Shown: positions 1-8,032, counted from the stretch's first letter. The stretch is DNA of 64,000 nucleotides from Acidimicrobiales bacterium (GCA_025456085.1 JALOLF010000004.1:19239-83238), one strand, 5' to 3'. Notes: generated by a model from the letters alone, not told the origin. Program-made: numbers and translations.

Positions 1-1473
1 TGATCGGGGCAGCCGGGCGGGGGTGGTGCGGTCGACGGGCACCACGTGACTGGTGGCGAGGAACGCGTCGGCCAGCCCTTCGATCTCACTCGCCGTGGAT
101 ACCGAGCCGGCGGCCGACGCGATGGCCTCGATGACGTCGGTGCGACAGAACGTGGAGGACCGTTCGGTGAGCCCGTGCGGTCCCGCCAGCACCGCGAACA
201 GCATGTCGGGCTCGAGTTCGACGCTGCGGGTGTCGCGGTGCAGGCAGGCGGCGAGCTGGTCGGGGCCGAAACCGGCGGCGTCGGCTTCGGCGTGCCAGCG
301 GGCGGTCAGGGTCTCGGGTTCGACGCCGTACTCCTTGGCCCGACGGCTCTTCAGGGTGGCCAGCTGGGCGGAGCGGCCCGATGAGGCGCCCCATTCGGCG
401 ACCAGTTCTTCGATCTCCTCGCGGCGTTTGGAGAACACCTGGATCACTTCGGCGGGCACCCCGTCGATCTCCGCCCAGCCGTTCACCACCGGCGTGAACT
501 CGACGCCGAGGCGGGTGGTGAGCAGGTGGCGCAGGTGGGCTTGGTAGAGGTGCCCGGCGGCGCGGGCGTGCTCGAACAGCCCTCCCCCGGCGATGGCCCG
601 CCACTGCACCGGCCCGTCTGCACGGTCTGTGCGGTCTGCACCGGCGGTGCAGGTCAGGTTGGCGGTCACCACGTGGGTGTGCAGCAGCGGGTCCCCGGCC
701 CGGCTGGTGCGATGGTCGAACGCGGCGGCGACGATTCCCGCCGTGTCCACGAGCCGCCGGTGGCCCGAGCCCTGGCGGATGCGCACCGCCTGGGTCTCGT
801 AGTAGCGCACCACCTCGTCCACCGCTTCCCGGTGGGCGTCACGGATCACGGCGCGGGTGTCGTCGTCGGCCAGGGCCCACACCACGCTCACCGACTTCGG
901 CGGGCGCAGCGTGAGGTCGTAGCCGGGGCGGGCCTTCGTCGCCCGGCGGGACTCGGCGAACCGCTCAAGCTCACTGCGTGGGACCAGCCACGCCTCCCCG
1001 ATCGGACCCTTCGGCCCCGGCACCTTCGTCCCCAGCAGGTACGCGGTTGGCTCTGGGACGACCTCGTCGCCACCGGCAGATGTGAGCCGCTGGCGATAGT
1101 GCTCTCCCTCGGTCAGCAACCGGCGCAGATAGCGGGCGCTCACCCCGAGGTGGGCGGCAGCACGTTCGGTGGGAACCTCGTCGGGCAGGCGGTACGAGAC
1201 GGTCTCAGGCGCCTCGCTGCGCTTGTTGGCAGCGCGGGCGGCGGAACCCTGGGTGGTGATGAGCTGCTCGCCGGTGTGGGGGTGGCGGCCCTGCAGCAGA
1301 CGGCGGAAGTGGGTGGGGTCGACGGCGCCGTCGAGGCCGAGCTCGCGGGCCAGCGACCCGACCCACCGGCCCTGACTCTCCCCTCGGCCGGTGTAGTAGT
1401 CCTCGGCCGACGTGGCGACGGACTCGATGTAGTACTCGCCCGCTCCCGGGCTCAGCTTGCCGATGTTCAACAC
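1..1473 (-). CDS. MobF-family (TrwC-like) conjugative relaxase, N-terminal part
   Basis: This is the DNA-nicking enzyme that starts conjugative transfer at oriT. 491 codons are visible and the frame is still open at the left edge, so the C-terminal part (normally a helicase domain) is outside the window. The start is GTG at 1473, with GAGG about 10 nt upstream; the following residues (LNIGKLSPGAGEYY) match the usual MobF N terminus. Tyrosine pairs at residues 14-15 and 26-27 are the expected catalytic region. The HUH metal-binding motif is LLHTHVV (His265, His267), with an additional His in FDHR shortly before. A proline/lysine-rich segment (RPPKSVSV) typical of TrwC lies in between. It is the last visible gene of the minus-strand operon and overlaps the upstream ParA/MinD-like frame by 269 nt. 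Confidence 0.9.
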   Translation of the reverse strand, partial: MLNIGKLSPGAGEYYIESVATSAEDYYTGRGESQGRWVGSLARELGLDGAVDPTHFRRLLQGRHPHTGEQLITTQGSAARAANKRSEAPETVSYRLPDEVPTERAAAHLGVSARYLRRLLTEGEHYRQRLTSAGGDEVVPEPTAYLLGTKVPGPKGPIGEAWLVPRSELERFAESRRATKARPGYDLTLRPPKSVSVVWALADDDTRAVIRDAHREAVDEVVRYYETQAVRIRQGSGHRRLVDTAGIVAAAFDHRTSRAGDPLLHTHVVTANLTCTAGADRTDRADGPVQWRAIAGGGLFEHARAAGHLYQAHLRHLLTTRLGVEFTPVVNGWAEIDGVPAEVIQVFSKRREEIEELVAEWGASSGRSAQLATLKSRRAKEYGVEPETLTARWHAEADAAGFGPDQLAACLHRDTRSVELEPDMLFAVLAGPHGLTERSSTFCRTDVIEAIASAAGSVSTASEIEGLADAFLATSHVVPVDRTTPARLPRS

Positions 1474-2299
1474 GCCCGACGGTCCTCGTTCGATCGGTGA
1501 CTGTTCGCCGTGGAAAAGCGCGTCCCGACCGCCGAACGCGACCGGCGATTCGGCCTCGGCCGGTTCCGCTAGGCGGAACCGGCAAGTCTGTGCCGAACAT
1601 GATTGGGTTCTGCGGGCTCGATCCGGGGTCCTCGGCCGGGGTCCGGGTGGAGGTGCCGACGGCGGGTCGAGCGGGGTCGACGAGGGGTCCGGTGGAGGTC
1701 GAGGTCGGGTCGTCGTCGGGGTGGTCGGGGTCGGGTGTGGTGGGCAGGAGCGGGGTGAGCCAGCGGCGCAGCTGGGTGAACTCCCGGAGCTGACGGTGGC
1801 GCAGCGTGAGCAGCCCGGCGTCGATGGCTCGGGCCACGCCCGGCGTCACCGTCACGGCCGCCACGACGGGCTGTGCGGTCACGTCGGCGACGTCGGAGGG
1901 GGTGAGGCTCCGGCCCGGCTCGGCGAGCACCACGACGCCGCTGAAGCGGTCCTGGGAGGTCACCAGCGTCCGCAGCCCCAGATAGCACGGGCCTCGCAGC
2001 ACCACCACGTCGATCCCGTCGTCGGGTCGGTCGGGTGCGGGGCGGTCGGTGCCGTGGTCGTAGACGGCGATCTCGGCGGTCGGGCCGGGGTGGCGGGTCA
2101 GGGTGAGGGTGTCGGACACGGCGACGGTGGGGGCGTCGCCGGGGTCGGCCAGGCCGAGCAGCGCCGCCATCACGGCCAGGTCGTGCGGGACCAGCTCGGT
2201 TCTGGCGTGGTCGGCGGCGGTGAGTGCGAGCACGGCGGCGACGGTGCTGGCCCCGTGGCCGCCCCGGGCGCCCCACACGTGGATCGACCGGGTGCTCAC
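1205..2299 (-). CDS. ParA/MinD-like P-loop protein with degenerate Walker A
   Basis: The N terminus (residues 1-20) has the layout of a MinD/ParA deviant Walker A (WGARGGHGAST). The signature lysine is replaced by Arg and the usual GK lysine by Ala, so ATP hydrolysis is doubtful. A Rossmann-like core follows to about residue 200 (hydrophobic strands IDVVVLRG, GVVVLAEP), then a Pro/Asp/Thr-rich linker. The GTG start at 2299 overlaps the stop of the upstream gene (GTGA), indicating translational coupling. The frame stays open to 1205, 269 nt into the relaxase gene, and its last ~90 residues are an Arg/Pro/His-rich stretch that looks like an out-of-frame shadow. Another frame has a TAG at 1569-1571, so a frameshift or an earlier true end is possible. 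A role beside ParB or the relaxase is inferred from position only. Confidence 0.6.
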   Translation of the reverse strand: MSTRSIHVWGARGGHGASTVAAVLALTAADHARTELVPHDLAVMAALLGLADPGDAPTVAVSDTLTLTRHPGPTAEIAVYDHGTDRPAPDRPDDGIDVVVLRGPCYLGLRTLVTSQDRFSGVVVLAEPGRSLTPSDVADVTAQPVVAAVTVTPGVARAIDAGLLTLRHRQLREFTQLRRWLTPLLPTTPDPDHPDDDPTSTSTGPLVDPARPAVGTSTRTPAEDPGSSPQNPIMFGTDLPVPPSGTGRGRIAGRVRRSGRAFPRRTVTDRTRTVGRVEHRQAEPGSGRVLHRVRRHVGRGLLHRPRGESGPVGRVAGPRARPRRRRRPHPLPPSAAGPPPPHRRAAHHHPGFRRPRCQQAQRGA

Positions 2300-2622
2300 C
2301 GCACCGCTCGACCCGTGGCGGCGGTCTGCACCGTCTGCACGCCGGACTGCATGCTCGTCTGCACAACCCGGTTCGAGGTCTGCACAGCTGTCTGCACCGC
2401 CGGGGTCGAGGACTGCACCGTGGTCTGCACCACCGGGGTTGGGAGCTGCTTGCTCGTCTGCACGTCGGGCCGCACAACGGCGTTCGGGGTCTGCACGGCG
2501 GTCTGCACGGGGTGGGTGGTGCCGGGTCGGGTCGGGCCCCCGAGCCCCGACCCGGCACCCGTCATGGCGTCCCGGCTTCCCCGACCGGGAACCACGAGCT
2601 CGACCATCGCCCGCCGGTTCAT
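2296..2622 (-). CDS. Small VQT-repeat protein, function unknown
   Basis: 108 residues. The start ATG (2622) overlaps the stop of the upstream gene as ATGA, and its own stop overlaps the next GTG start, so it sits in a chain of coupled genes and is probably translated. The C-terminal two thirds consist of VQT units. V43, V54, V65, V76, V87 and V98 fall at an exact 11-residue spacing, with a secondary series (V69, V80, M91) four residues later. There is no signal peptide, membrane segment or known domain. The underlying DNA is an array of the octamer GTGCAGAC, so the gene may serve as a DNA-level signal as well as, or instead of, a protein. I do not recognise the family. Confidence 0.5.
   Translation of the reverse strand: MNRRAMVELVVPGRGSRDAMTGAGSGLGGPTRPGTTHPVQTAVQTPNAVVRPDVQTSKQLPTPVVQTTVQSSTPAVQTAVQTSNRVVQTSMQSGVQTVQTAATGRAVR
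2324..2508 (-). repeat. Array of GTGCAGAC octamers inside the VQT gene
   Basis: Nine exact copies of GTGCAGAC (minus strand) start at 2508, 2496, 2463, 2430, 2397, 2385, 2364, 2340 and 2331. Near-copies GTGCAGTC and ATGCAGTC sit at 2418 and 2352. Six copies (2496, 2463, 2430, 2397, 2364, 2331) are spaced exactly 33 bp apart. Two more exact copies occur in the relaxase gene (616-623 and 634-641 on the plus strand as GTCTGCAC). The regular spacing resembles iterons or transfer-protein recognition arrays. Confidence 0.7.
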
Positions 2623-3098
2623 CGCCCCACCGCCGCACATCCGCACCCCTGCTCCACGGGGGGTTTGGCGGCGTCAAGGGCGTGCCGCTCGGCCAGGTAC
2701 TCGGGGAGCCGTACCACGTGGCGCTGGGCCAGCGGCGGGAACGCGGTGCGCACCTGGTAGGCGCCGCCGCCGACGCCGGCCAACCCGAAGTCGGCCAGCC
2801 GGGTGAGGGTGCGCACCACGGGGGCGTGGCGGGCGGTGGAGGCGCCGAGGCCGAGGGAGCGGGCCAGCGCCTCGAGGGGAACCTCGAGGCCGTCGGGTCG
2901 CTCCTCCAGCCAGTCCACCAGGCGGCGGGCGGCGAGCACCGCCGACGGGCCCAGCACGACCAGCCAGTAGGTCTCGACGTAGTCGCTGCGGGGATCGAAG
3001 CCGACCTGGTCGTACAGCGGGTCCCGCCAGGCGGTCACCGGCAGCGGGTCGTGCTCGGCGATCGAGGCGGCGTGGTCACGGGGGCGGACGGTGCGCAT
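2619..3098 (-). CDS. Element-encoded protein, probable winged-helix fold
   Basis: 159 residues. The start ATG at 3098 has a strong Shine-Dalgarno (GAAGGAG, 6 nt spacing). Residues ~60-115 contain alternating helices around LEALARSLGLG and VVRTLTRLADFGLAG, which fit a winged helix-turn-helix, followed by a short beta pair (GAYQVRTAFPPL). The C terminus ends in a Cys pair (GCGC). The gene is first in the relaxase operon, downstream of a 20-bp palindrome and direct repeats, which suits a transcription or transfer regulator. I recognise no named family; the DNA-binding role is inference from predicted fold and position. Confidence 0.6.
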   Translation of the reverse strand: MRTVRPRDHAASIAEHDPLPVTAWRDPLYDQVGFDPRSDYVETYWLVVLGPSAVLAARRLVDWLEERPDGLEVPLEALARSLGLGASTARHAPVVRTLTRLADFGLAGVGGGAYQVRTAFPPLAQRHVVRLPEYLAERHALDAAKPPVEQGCGCAAVGR

Positions 3099-3125
3099 CG
3101 GGTACTCCTTCGAGGGCGTGCTCAT

Positions 3126-3191
3126 GTTGAACCTGAGTAGTGCAAATGTCACGTTGAATCTGAGTCGGGGTGTTGACACGTACGTGTCAAC
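3126..3191. promoter_or_regulatory. 20-bp perfect palindrome plus direct repeats (operator or parS-like)
   Basis: A perfect palindrome spans 3172-3191, with half-site GTTGACACGT; it overlaps the parB stop codon. Upstream in plus-strand order are two 13-bp direct repeats, GTTGAACCTGAGT (3126-3138) and GTTGAATCTGAGT (3153-3165), 12 of 13 identical and 27 bp apart. The site lies between parB and the operon that it precedes. Candidate roles are a ParB-binding centromere or an operator. Confidence 0.65.
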
Positions 3192-4356
3192 CGGCGGCGG
3201 TGGGGGTGTCGAGCCCGTAGCTGGTGAGGAACTCGACGTGGCGGGCAGCGACGGTCGTGGTGGCGCCGTAGCGGGCCTGGTCCTCGCCGATGGCGAAGGC
3301 GACCGCCAGCAGCGCCCGGTCCCGGTTGCCGGGCGACTCGGCGGCGTAGGCCTCCACGGCGCTGCGGTGGTCGGGGCCGTAGGTGCCCTCGACCGGGTCG
3401 ATCCCCAGCAGGCGGCAGGTGAGCTTGGCGTGGCTAGCCGACAGGTCGCCCACCACCTGGGCTGCGGCCAACGCCACGATGTCGCCCTTGGGGACCCGGC
3501 GGGCCAGCAGGCTGCGGGCGAACTCGATGCGCGCCCGGCTCGCCGCGGTGCGGGCCTTGAACTCCGCCCGCTCGACCGCCTGGCGTTCCCCCGCCCGGTC
3601 ACCCTCCGGTGGCGCGGCCCGCTCGCCGGTCTCGGTGCCCGGTGGCTGCCCGCCGGCTTCGGCCTCGGGGTCGTCGTCGGCGGTCGACCGGTCAGCGTCG
3701 CCGTCGGCATCCCGGTCGGTGTCGCCATCTTTGGCGTCCGGGTCAGGGTCGGGGGTCGTGGTCCGATCGGCGGCGTCGAGACGGTGCTGGGCTCGCAGGA
3801 CGGCCCGTTCGATGTCGCGCCGTTCCCATTCGTCGCCCACGATTGCGTCGATCACCTCGGGGTGGTCCCTCAGACCGAGCAGGGCCTGCCCGTCGGCCAC
3901 GGTCAACGTCCCGGCGTGCAGCTCCCGCTGGACGGTCTTGGGGAGCTCCAACAAGGCGAGGCGGGCGGCGACGTGGCGGGCCGACCGGCCGATCCGGGAG
4001 GCCAGCTCCCGCTGGGTGAGACCGTGCTCGACGAGACGGAAGTAGCCCGACGCCTCCTCGATGGGGCTCAGGTCGCAGCGCTGCAGGTTCTCCACCAGCA
4101 TGATCTCGACCCGCTCGGCATCGGTGAGCAGGCGGATCGTGCACGGCACCTCCCCCAGCCCGGCCTTCACCGCCGCGGCGTGGCGGCGATGCCCGGCCAC
4201 GATCACGTAGCGGTCCCCCTCCACGGGGCTGACCAGCAGCGGTTCCACGATGCCGACCGAAGCGATGCTGGCGGCCAGGTCCCGCACGTCACCGGTACGG
4301 CGGCGCAAGTTGTCCTCAGCCGGGACGACCGAATCGATGGGAAGCAAAGAGAGCAT
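3187..4356 (-). CDS. ParB/Spo0J-like partition protein of the element
   Basis: 389 residues; ATG at 4356 with AAAGGA 6 nt upstream. Residues 1-95 form a ParB-type nuclease/CTPase domain: the conserved box appears as AGHRRHAA (usual GERR-A with Glu changed to His) and is followed by ENLQRCDLSPIEEA. A ParB helix-turn-helix follows (LTQRELASRIGRSARHVAARL, about residues 115-140). An acidic Asp-rich linker (~210-260) leads to an extra C-terminal domain of ~130 residues that is not typical of chromosomal ParB. ParB proteins bind palindromic parS sites and spread on DNA; a 20-bp palindrome overlaps this gene's 3' end. It likely acts in maintenance or transcriptional control of the element. There is no intact ParA next to it. 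Confidence 0.85.
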   Translation of the reverse strand: MLSLLPIDSVVPAEDNLRRRTGDVRDLAASIASVGIVEPLLVSPVEGDRYVIVAGHRRHAAAVKAGLGEVPCTIRLLTDAERVEIMLVENLQRCDLSPIEEASGYFRLVEHGLTQRELASRIGRSARHVAARLALLELPKTVQRELHAGTLTVADGQALLGLRDHPEVIDAIVGDEWERRDIERAVLRAQHRLDAADRTTTPDPDPDAKDGDTDRDADGDADRSTADDDPEAEAGGQPPGTETGERAAPPEGDRAGERQAVERAEFKARTAASRARIEFARSLLARRVPKGDIVALAAAQVVGDLSASHAKLTCRLLGIDPVEGTYGPDHRSAVEAYAAESPGNRDRALLAVAFAIGEDQARYGATTTVAARHVEFLTSYGLDTPTAAG

Positions 4357-4367
4357 CAGGGGTCCTT

Positions 4368-4658
4368 TCAGCCGTGCTCGTCGAGCAGGCGGGCGCAACG
4401 GTCGGGCCACGACGCCGGCCCGCAAGGCGTCACCCGGAACCCGCCCTCCGCCCAACGCACGGCGGCGACGGTCCCGTCGAACGACACGATCTCCACCCCA
4501 TGGCCCGCCACCACCGCCGCCCGGGCCTGCGCCGTGGCCAGCGACAAGCTCGCCACCACCGGCCCCAACGCCCCGCCATCGATCCGCAGCCGGAACCGCA
4601 CCGGCCCGTCACCCATGGTCGGGAACAGGCGAGGCTGGCCCCACACGGCCGTGCTCAT
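4368..4658 (-). CDS. Small conserved-looking protein of the element
   Basis: 96 residues from ATG 4658, with GGGAG 7 nt upstream; the stop lies 11 nt before the parB start, so the two are probably co-transcribed. It is soluble, with alternating strands (VRFRLRIDGG, GVEIVSFDGTVAAVRWAEGG) suggesting a small beta-rich fold. No motif was recognised. Confidence 0.5.
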   Translation of the reverse strand: MSTAVWGQPRLFPTMGDGPVRFRLRIDGGALGPVVASLSLATAQARAAVVAGHGVEIVSFDGTVAAVRWAEGGFRVTPCGPASWPDRCARLLDEHG

Positions 4659-4932
4659 CCGTCCGCTCCCGCAGGGAGCGGCCAGTCTGTGCACGCTCAG
4701 TTCGGCGTCCTCGCCTGGTCTTCGACCTGCACGTGGGTCGCGGACAATCCATTGCGGTGGCGACCGCTGAACCGGCACTCAGTCGGCGCTGGCGGGCGGC
4801 AGCGGTACCCGGTATCTCTCTGCACCTTCGCCTCGGGCGTGACAAGCGCGAGGTCATCGGGGACACGGCGGCACCGTGCTCATCTCGGGGAGTACCGTGC
4901 GAGGGCAGGAGAGTGCTGGCGGGAGGTGCGGG

Positions 4933-6102
4933 GTGCCGACGAAGATGGCGCTGTGGCAGCTGCAGGGGGACGGCTCTGCGACACCCGTTGCTGAGGAGCA
5001 GCTCCGGGCTGAGGCGCTGATCGAGTCAGCTGTTGAGTCAGCGCCGGAGTTGCTTGGCGTCGACGTTCTGATCGTTGGTCGACAGGTTCCGACGCCCTCT
5101 GGCCCACTCGACCTTCTCGCGATCGATGCAGAGGGTCACCTCGTGGTCATCGAGAACAAGCGCGACCGGACGCCGCGCGACGTGCTGGCTCAGACGCTGG
5201 ACTACGCCGCCTATGTGAGCACGCTTGCCTTCGACGATGTCGCTGCGATCTACGAGGCGTACTGCTCACGCTCGGGATCAACCGAGACAGATCTCGCCGA
5301 GGTGTTCGAACAGCACTTCGGCGAGCAGCTCGATGCGATCGCCTACCCACCCCAGATGATCGTGGTCGCGTCGAGAATGGATGACTCGACGGAGCGCATG
5401 ATCGGCTTCTTGGCCGACGGCTTCGGTGTCCCGGTGAACGCTGCGCTGTTCCAGCCGTTCACCGGAGGTCTGATCGGACGAACGTGGCTCCGGGTCGAGG
5501 AGTCTCCGCGGGTTGTCGCTCGATCCTCGAGCAACACCGAGTCCAGGGATCAGGCGAAGATCTTCTGGGATGCCTGGCTTCCCTTCGGCCGAGCGGCGCT
5601 TCCCGGCATCCGGTTGCCTGCGAATGGGCCGAGGTCAGTTCTCATTAAGCGCCGCATCGTCAGTGGCGTCCCGGCCGCACTCACAGTCTGGGTCAGCAGC
5701 GCGGAGGCCTACGCCGAGGTCCAGTTCGATGACGATGACCCCACGATGAACGAGGCACTCCTCAACGCGTTGCGATCGAAGCACGAGGCGATCGAGAGCA
5801 GCTACGGGTCGGTGCTCGACTGGCGCGGGCCCGAGTCTGGCGGTCTGATGACGAAGCGCACGAAGGTGGTCGCTCCAAAGGTGGGCATAGGCGACCGCGC
5901 CAGCCCCACGGACGATGGCCTCCAGGCCCTGGCCGACTCGGCGCAGCGGCTGCTGAAGGCGGTGCAGCCCCACCTGCAGTTGGCCAACGACACGGCCGTG
6001 AACGCCCTCGCGGAACTTGAGGCGGAAGCGGAGGTACAAGCTTCGGGTGACAGGGAACCCGACTTGGGAGTCGATACACAACTCGCCAGCCCCCCACCCT
6101 GA
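4933..6102 (+). CDS. NucS/DUF91-like PD-(D/E)XK nuclease-domain protein
   Basis: 389 residues. The start is GTG 4933, with GGGAGG six nt upstream; an in-frame ATG further up has no ribosome site. Residues ~55-90 carry the nuclease core in the NucS/DUF91 arrangement: Asp60 in LDLLAID, then Glu74 and Lys76 in VVIENK, followed by a helix with Gln (LAQTLDYAAY). NucS enzymes cut mismatched or branched DNA, but this protein is longer and its C-terminal ~250 residues do not look like NucS. Proteins of this shape are often annotated as DUF91 or DUF4268-like and are found in mobile islands. It stands alone on the plus strand, divergent from the parB operon. A defence or DNA-processing role is inference. 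Confidence 0.7.
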   Translation: MPTKMALWQLQGDGSATPVAEEQLRAEALIESAVESAPELLGVDVLIVGRQVPTPSGPLDLLAIDAEGHLVVIENKRDRTPRDVLAQTLDYAAYVSTLAFDDVAAIYEAYCSRSGSTETDLAEVFEQHFGEQLDAIAYPPQMIVVASRMDDSTERMIGFLADGFGVPVNAALFQPFTGGLIGRTWLRVEESPRVVARSSSNTESRDQAKIFWDAWLPFGRAALPGIRLPANGPRSVLIKRRIVSGVPAALTVWVSSAEAYAEVQFDDDDPTMNEALLNALRSKHEAIESSYGSVLDWRGPESGGLMTKRTKVVAPKVGIGDRASPTDDGLQALADSAQRLLKAVQPHLQLANDTAVNALAELEAEAEVQASGDREPDLGVDTQLASPPP

Positions 6103-6546
6103 GCACCCCTGCTGGGCAGGCGTCACCGAGGCAGGTGGTGGCGCAAGGCATCCGGCGATGTCGAGCGCACCGGTCGCTCCTTGGTGCTCGCCACGACGAT
6201 CCGTCCCGGCGTCGCCATGGGGGAAGACGGCACACGGCGACCCCGCATGAAAGTTACCTATTCACCGTCCTGGGCAGTACGCAATGCGAGGCTCGCTTCG
6301 AACGCGATGTCCGACGACCCGCCCTGCAGCTGACAGCCCTGGTGTCCTCTACCGCCGGTGACAGGGAACTCCGCTCCGCGGTCTCAATCGGTCGAAGCAT
6401 CACGCGGTGGGAGGCTGCCTTCTGTTCGCCAGTGGGCGATTCGTGATCGCCACCGAGGGGCCTTCCACCCCGTTGCGTCGCTGAGTTCGTGCTCGGGAGA
6501 ACTCCCGCTGTCGCGTTTCGACCGTCCGACGCGCTTTTCGTGGGTG
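6103..6546. other. Intergenic region upstream of excisionase
   Basis: 444 bp without a credible gene. It is less G+C-rich than the flanks (for example near 6247-6290), which fits a regulatory or recombination region. I see no clear inverted repeat or duplicated tRNA end. Confidence 0.4.
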
Positions 6547-6813
6547 ATGAGCTCCCGTTGCCTTCTCACCCAGTTCCCCGATGCCGCCGACCGACCGACG
6601 CTGACCGTCGACGAGGTCGCCGAGCTGCTCGGTCTCAGCCGCAACAGCGTGTACGACGCGGTGCGCACGGGGGCGGTACCCTCGATACGGATCGGTCGGC
6701 GCTACCTCGTGCCGACCGCTCGCCTCGCCGAGATGCTCGGCCTCGCGGACGGATCATCGGACGCCGAACCCGACCCGTCCCCCGCGCAGCCAGGGCAGGC
6801 GCTGCCTTCGTAG
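6547..6813 (+). CDS. Excisionase-type helix-turn-helix protein
   Basis: 88 residues from ATG 6547 (start uncertain, no strong ribosome site; the frame is open further upstream). The core LTVDEVAELLGLSRNSVYDA, followed by VPSIRIGRRYLVP, is the standard HTH_17/excisionase (MerR-like) winged-helix signature: helix-turn-helix, then a wing with Arg/Tyr. Such proteins bend DNA and control the direction of site-specific recombination. It ends 19 nt before the integrase start on the same strand, a typical xis-int pair. Confidence 0.82.
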   Translation: MSSRCLLTQFPDAADRPTLTVDEVAELLGLSRNSVYDAVRTGAVPSIRIGRRYLVPTARLAEMLGLADGSSDAEPDPSPAQPGQALPS

Positions 6814-6832
6814 ATCGACTCCGGAGGCAACC

Positions 6833-8032
6833 ATGCGCGGCCACATCGCGAAGAAGCACGACCGCTACTACGTCGTGCTCGAACACGGCATCGACCCCAG
6901 CACCGGGAAGCGTCGCCGGACCTGGCACCCCGTCGGGACCAAGAGACGAGAAGCCGAACAGGCCCTCGCCGAGCTGCTCGAGCAGAAGCGCACCGAGACC
7001 TACGTCGAACCACGCAAGCTGACCGTCGCCCAGTACCTGGTCGACGAGTGGCTCCCCGTCGCCAAGCACGAGCTGCGGCTGAGCACGTTCGACTCCTACC
7101 AGCGCAACACGCGTCTGCACGTCGTTCCCGGTATCGGGCGGATCGGCCTCCAGCGGCTGCGGCCCCTCGACCTGACCAAGTTCTACGCCCAGCTCCTGGC
7201 CACGGGCCGCAGGGACGGAAAGGGTGGGCTCAGCCCCAAGACGGTCCAGAACATCCACCAGATGATCCGCAAGGCGCTCGAGGACGCCGTGCAGCACAAC
7301 TACGTCGTCCGCAACGTGGCCGCCGCCGCCAAGGTCCCCAAGGCCGGGAAGGCCGCAACAGACGAGATGCACGTCTGGACCGGGGAGGAACTGCGGAGCT
7401 TCCTCAGCGCGAACCGAGACTGCGTCCACTGGTCGGCGTGGTACCTCGCTGCCAACACCGGGATGCGCCGCGGCGAGATCCTCGGCCTGCGCTGGCGCGA
7501 CGTCGACCTCGACGCCGCCCGGATCTCCGTGCGCCAAGCCATCATCAACGTCGCCTACAAGGTCCACCGCTCCGACGTGAAGACCCAGCGCAGCCAACGC
7601 GTCGTCGACATCAACTCCAGAACCGTCGCCGTGCTGCGCCGCCAACTCGGCGTCGTCCAGGGCTACCGGGCGGCGCTCGGCGACACCTACCAGGACCACG
7701 ACCTCGTGTTCGCGAAGCCCGATGGCTCCCCCGTCCACCCCGACACGTTCAGCAAGGCCTTCGACCGCCGGGTCGCCAAGACGTCTGTACCCGTCATCCG
7801 TCTCCACGACTTGCGCCATACGCACGCCACCCTGCTCCTGCTGGCCGGCGTGCCACCCAAGGTCGTGTCCGAACGACTCGGCCACGCCACCGTCGCGTTC
7901 ACCATGCAGGTCTACGCCCACGTCATCCCCGGCATGCAGGCCGACGCTGCCGCCGCCTTCGGTGACTTCGTGTTCGGCGACGACGACGAGGGCGACGACA
8001 CCGACGAAGAGGTGCACGATGATGAGGAGTAG
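6833..8032 (+). CDS. Tyrosine recombinase / integrase
   Basis: 399 residues; ATG 6833 with GGAGG about 8 nt upstream. It carries an N-terminal AP2-like arm-binding region (~1-60) and a SAM-like core-binding domain (~62-175: LTVAQYLVDEWLP). The catalytic domain has Arg212 in TGMRRGE, His325 and Arg328 in HDLRHTH, His351 in LGHATV and the nucleophile Tyr361 in VYAHV, so the R-H-R-H-Y set is complete. The length is typical of actinobacterial phage and element integrases. The C-terminal tail is acidic (DDDEGDDTDEE). It catalyses integration and excision at att sites. The neighbouring tRNA-fMet 4 kb downstream is the likely target, which is further from the integrase than usual. Confidence 0.95.
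   Translation: MRGHIAKKHDRYYVVLEHGIDPSTGKRRRTWHPVGTKRREAEQALAELLEQKRTETYVEPRKLTVAQYLVDEWLPVAKHELRLSTFDSYQRNTRLHVVPGIGRIGLQRLRPLDLTKFYAQLLATGRRDGKGGLSPKTVQNIHQMIRKALEDAVQHNYVVRNVAAAAKVPKAGKAATDEMHVWTGEELRSFLSANRDCVHWSAWYLAANTGMRRGEILGLRWRDVDLDAARISVRQAIINVAYKVHRSDVKTQRSQRVVDINSRTVAVLRRQLGVVQGYRAALGDTYQDHDLVFAKPDGSPVHPDTFSKAFDRRVAKTSVPVIRLHDLRHTHATLLLLAGVPPKVVSERLGHATVAFTMQVYAHVIPGMQADAAAAFGDFVFGDDDEGDDTDEEVHDDEE

Noticed and set aside
1..604. Alternative minus-strand frame in the relaxase region
   Set aside because: The frame containing LNIGKLSPGAGEYY and LLHTHVV clearly encodes the relaxase; the other is Arg/Pro-rich shadow.
2296..2622. CRISPR-like array
   Set aside because: The repeated unit is only 8 bp, spacing is 33 bp without variable spacers, and no cas genes occur; it lies in a coupled coding frame.
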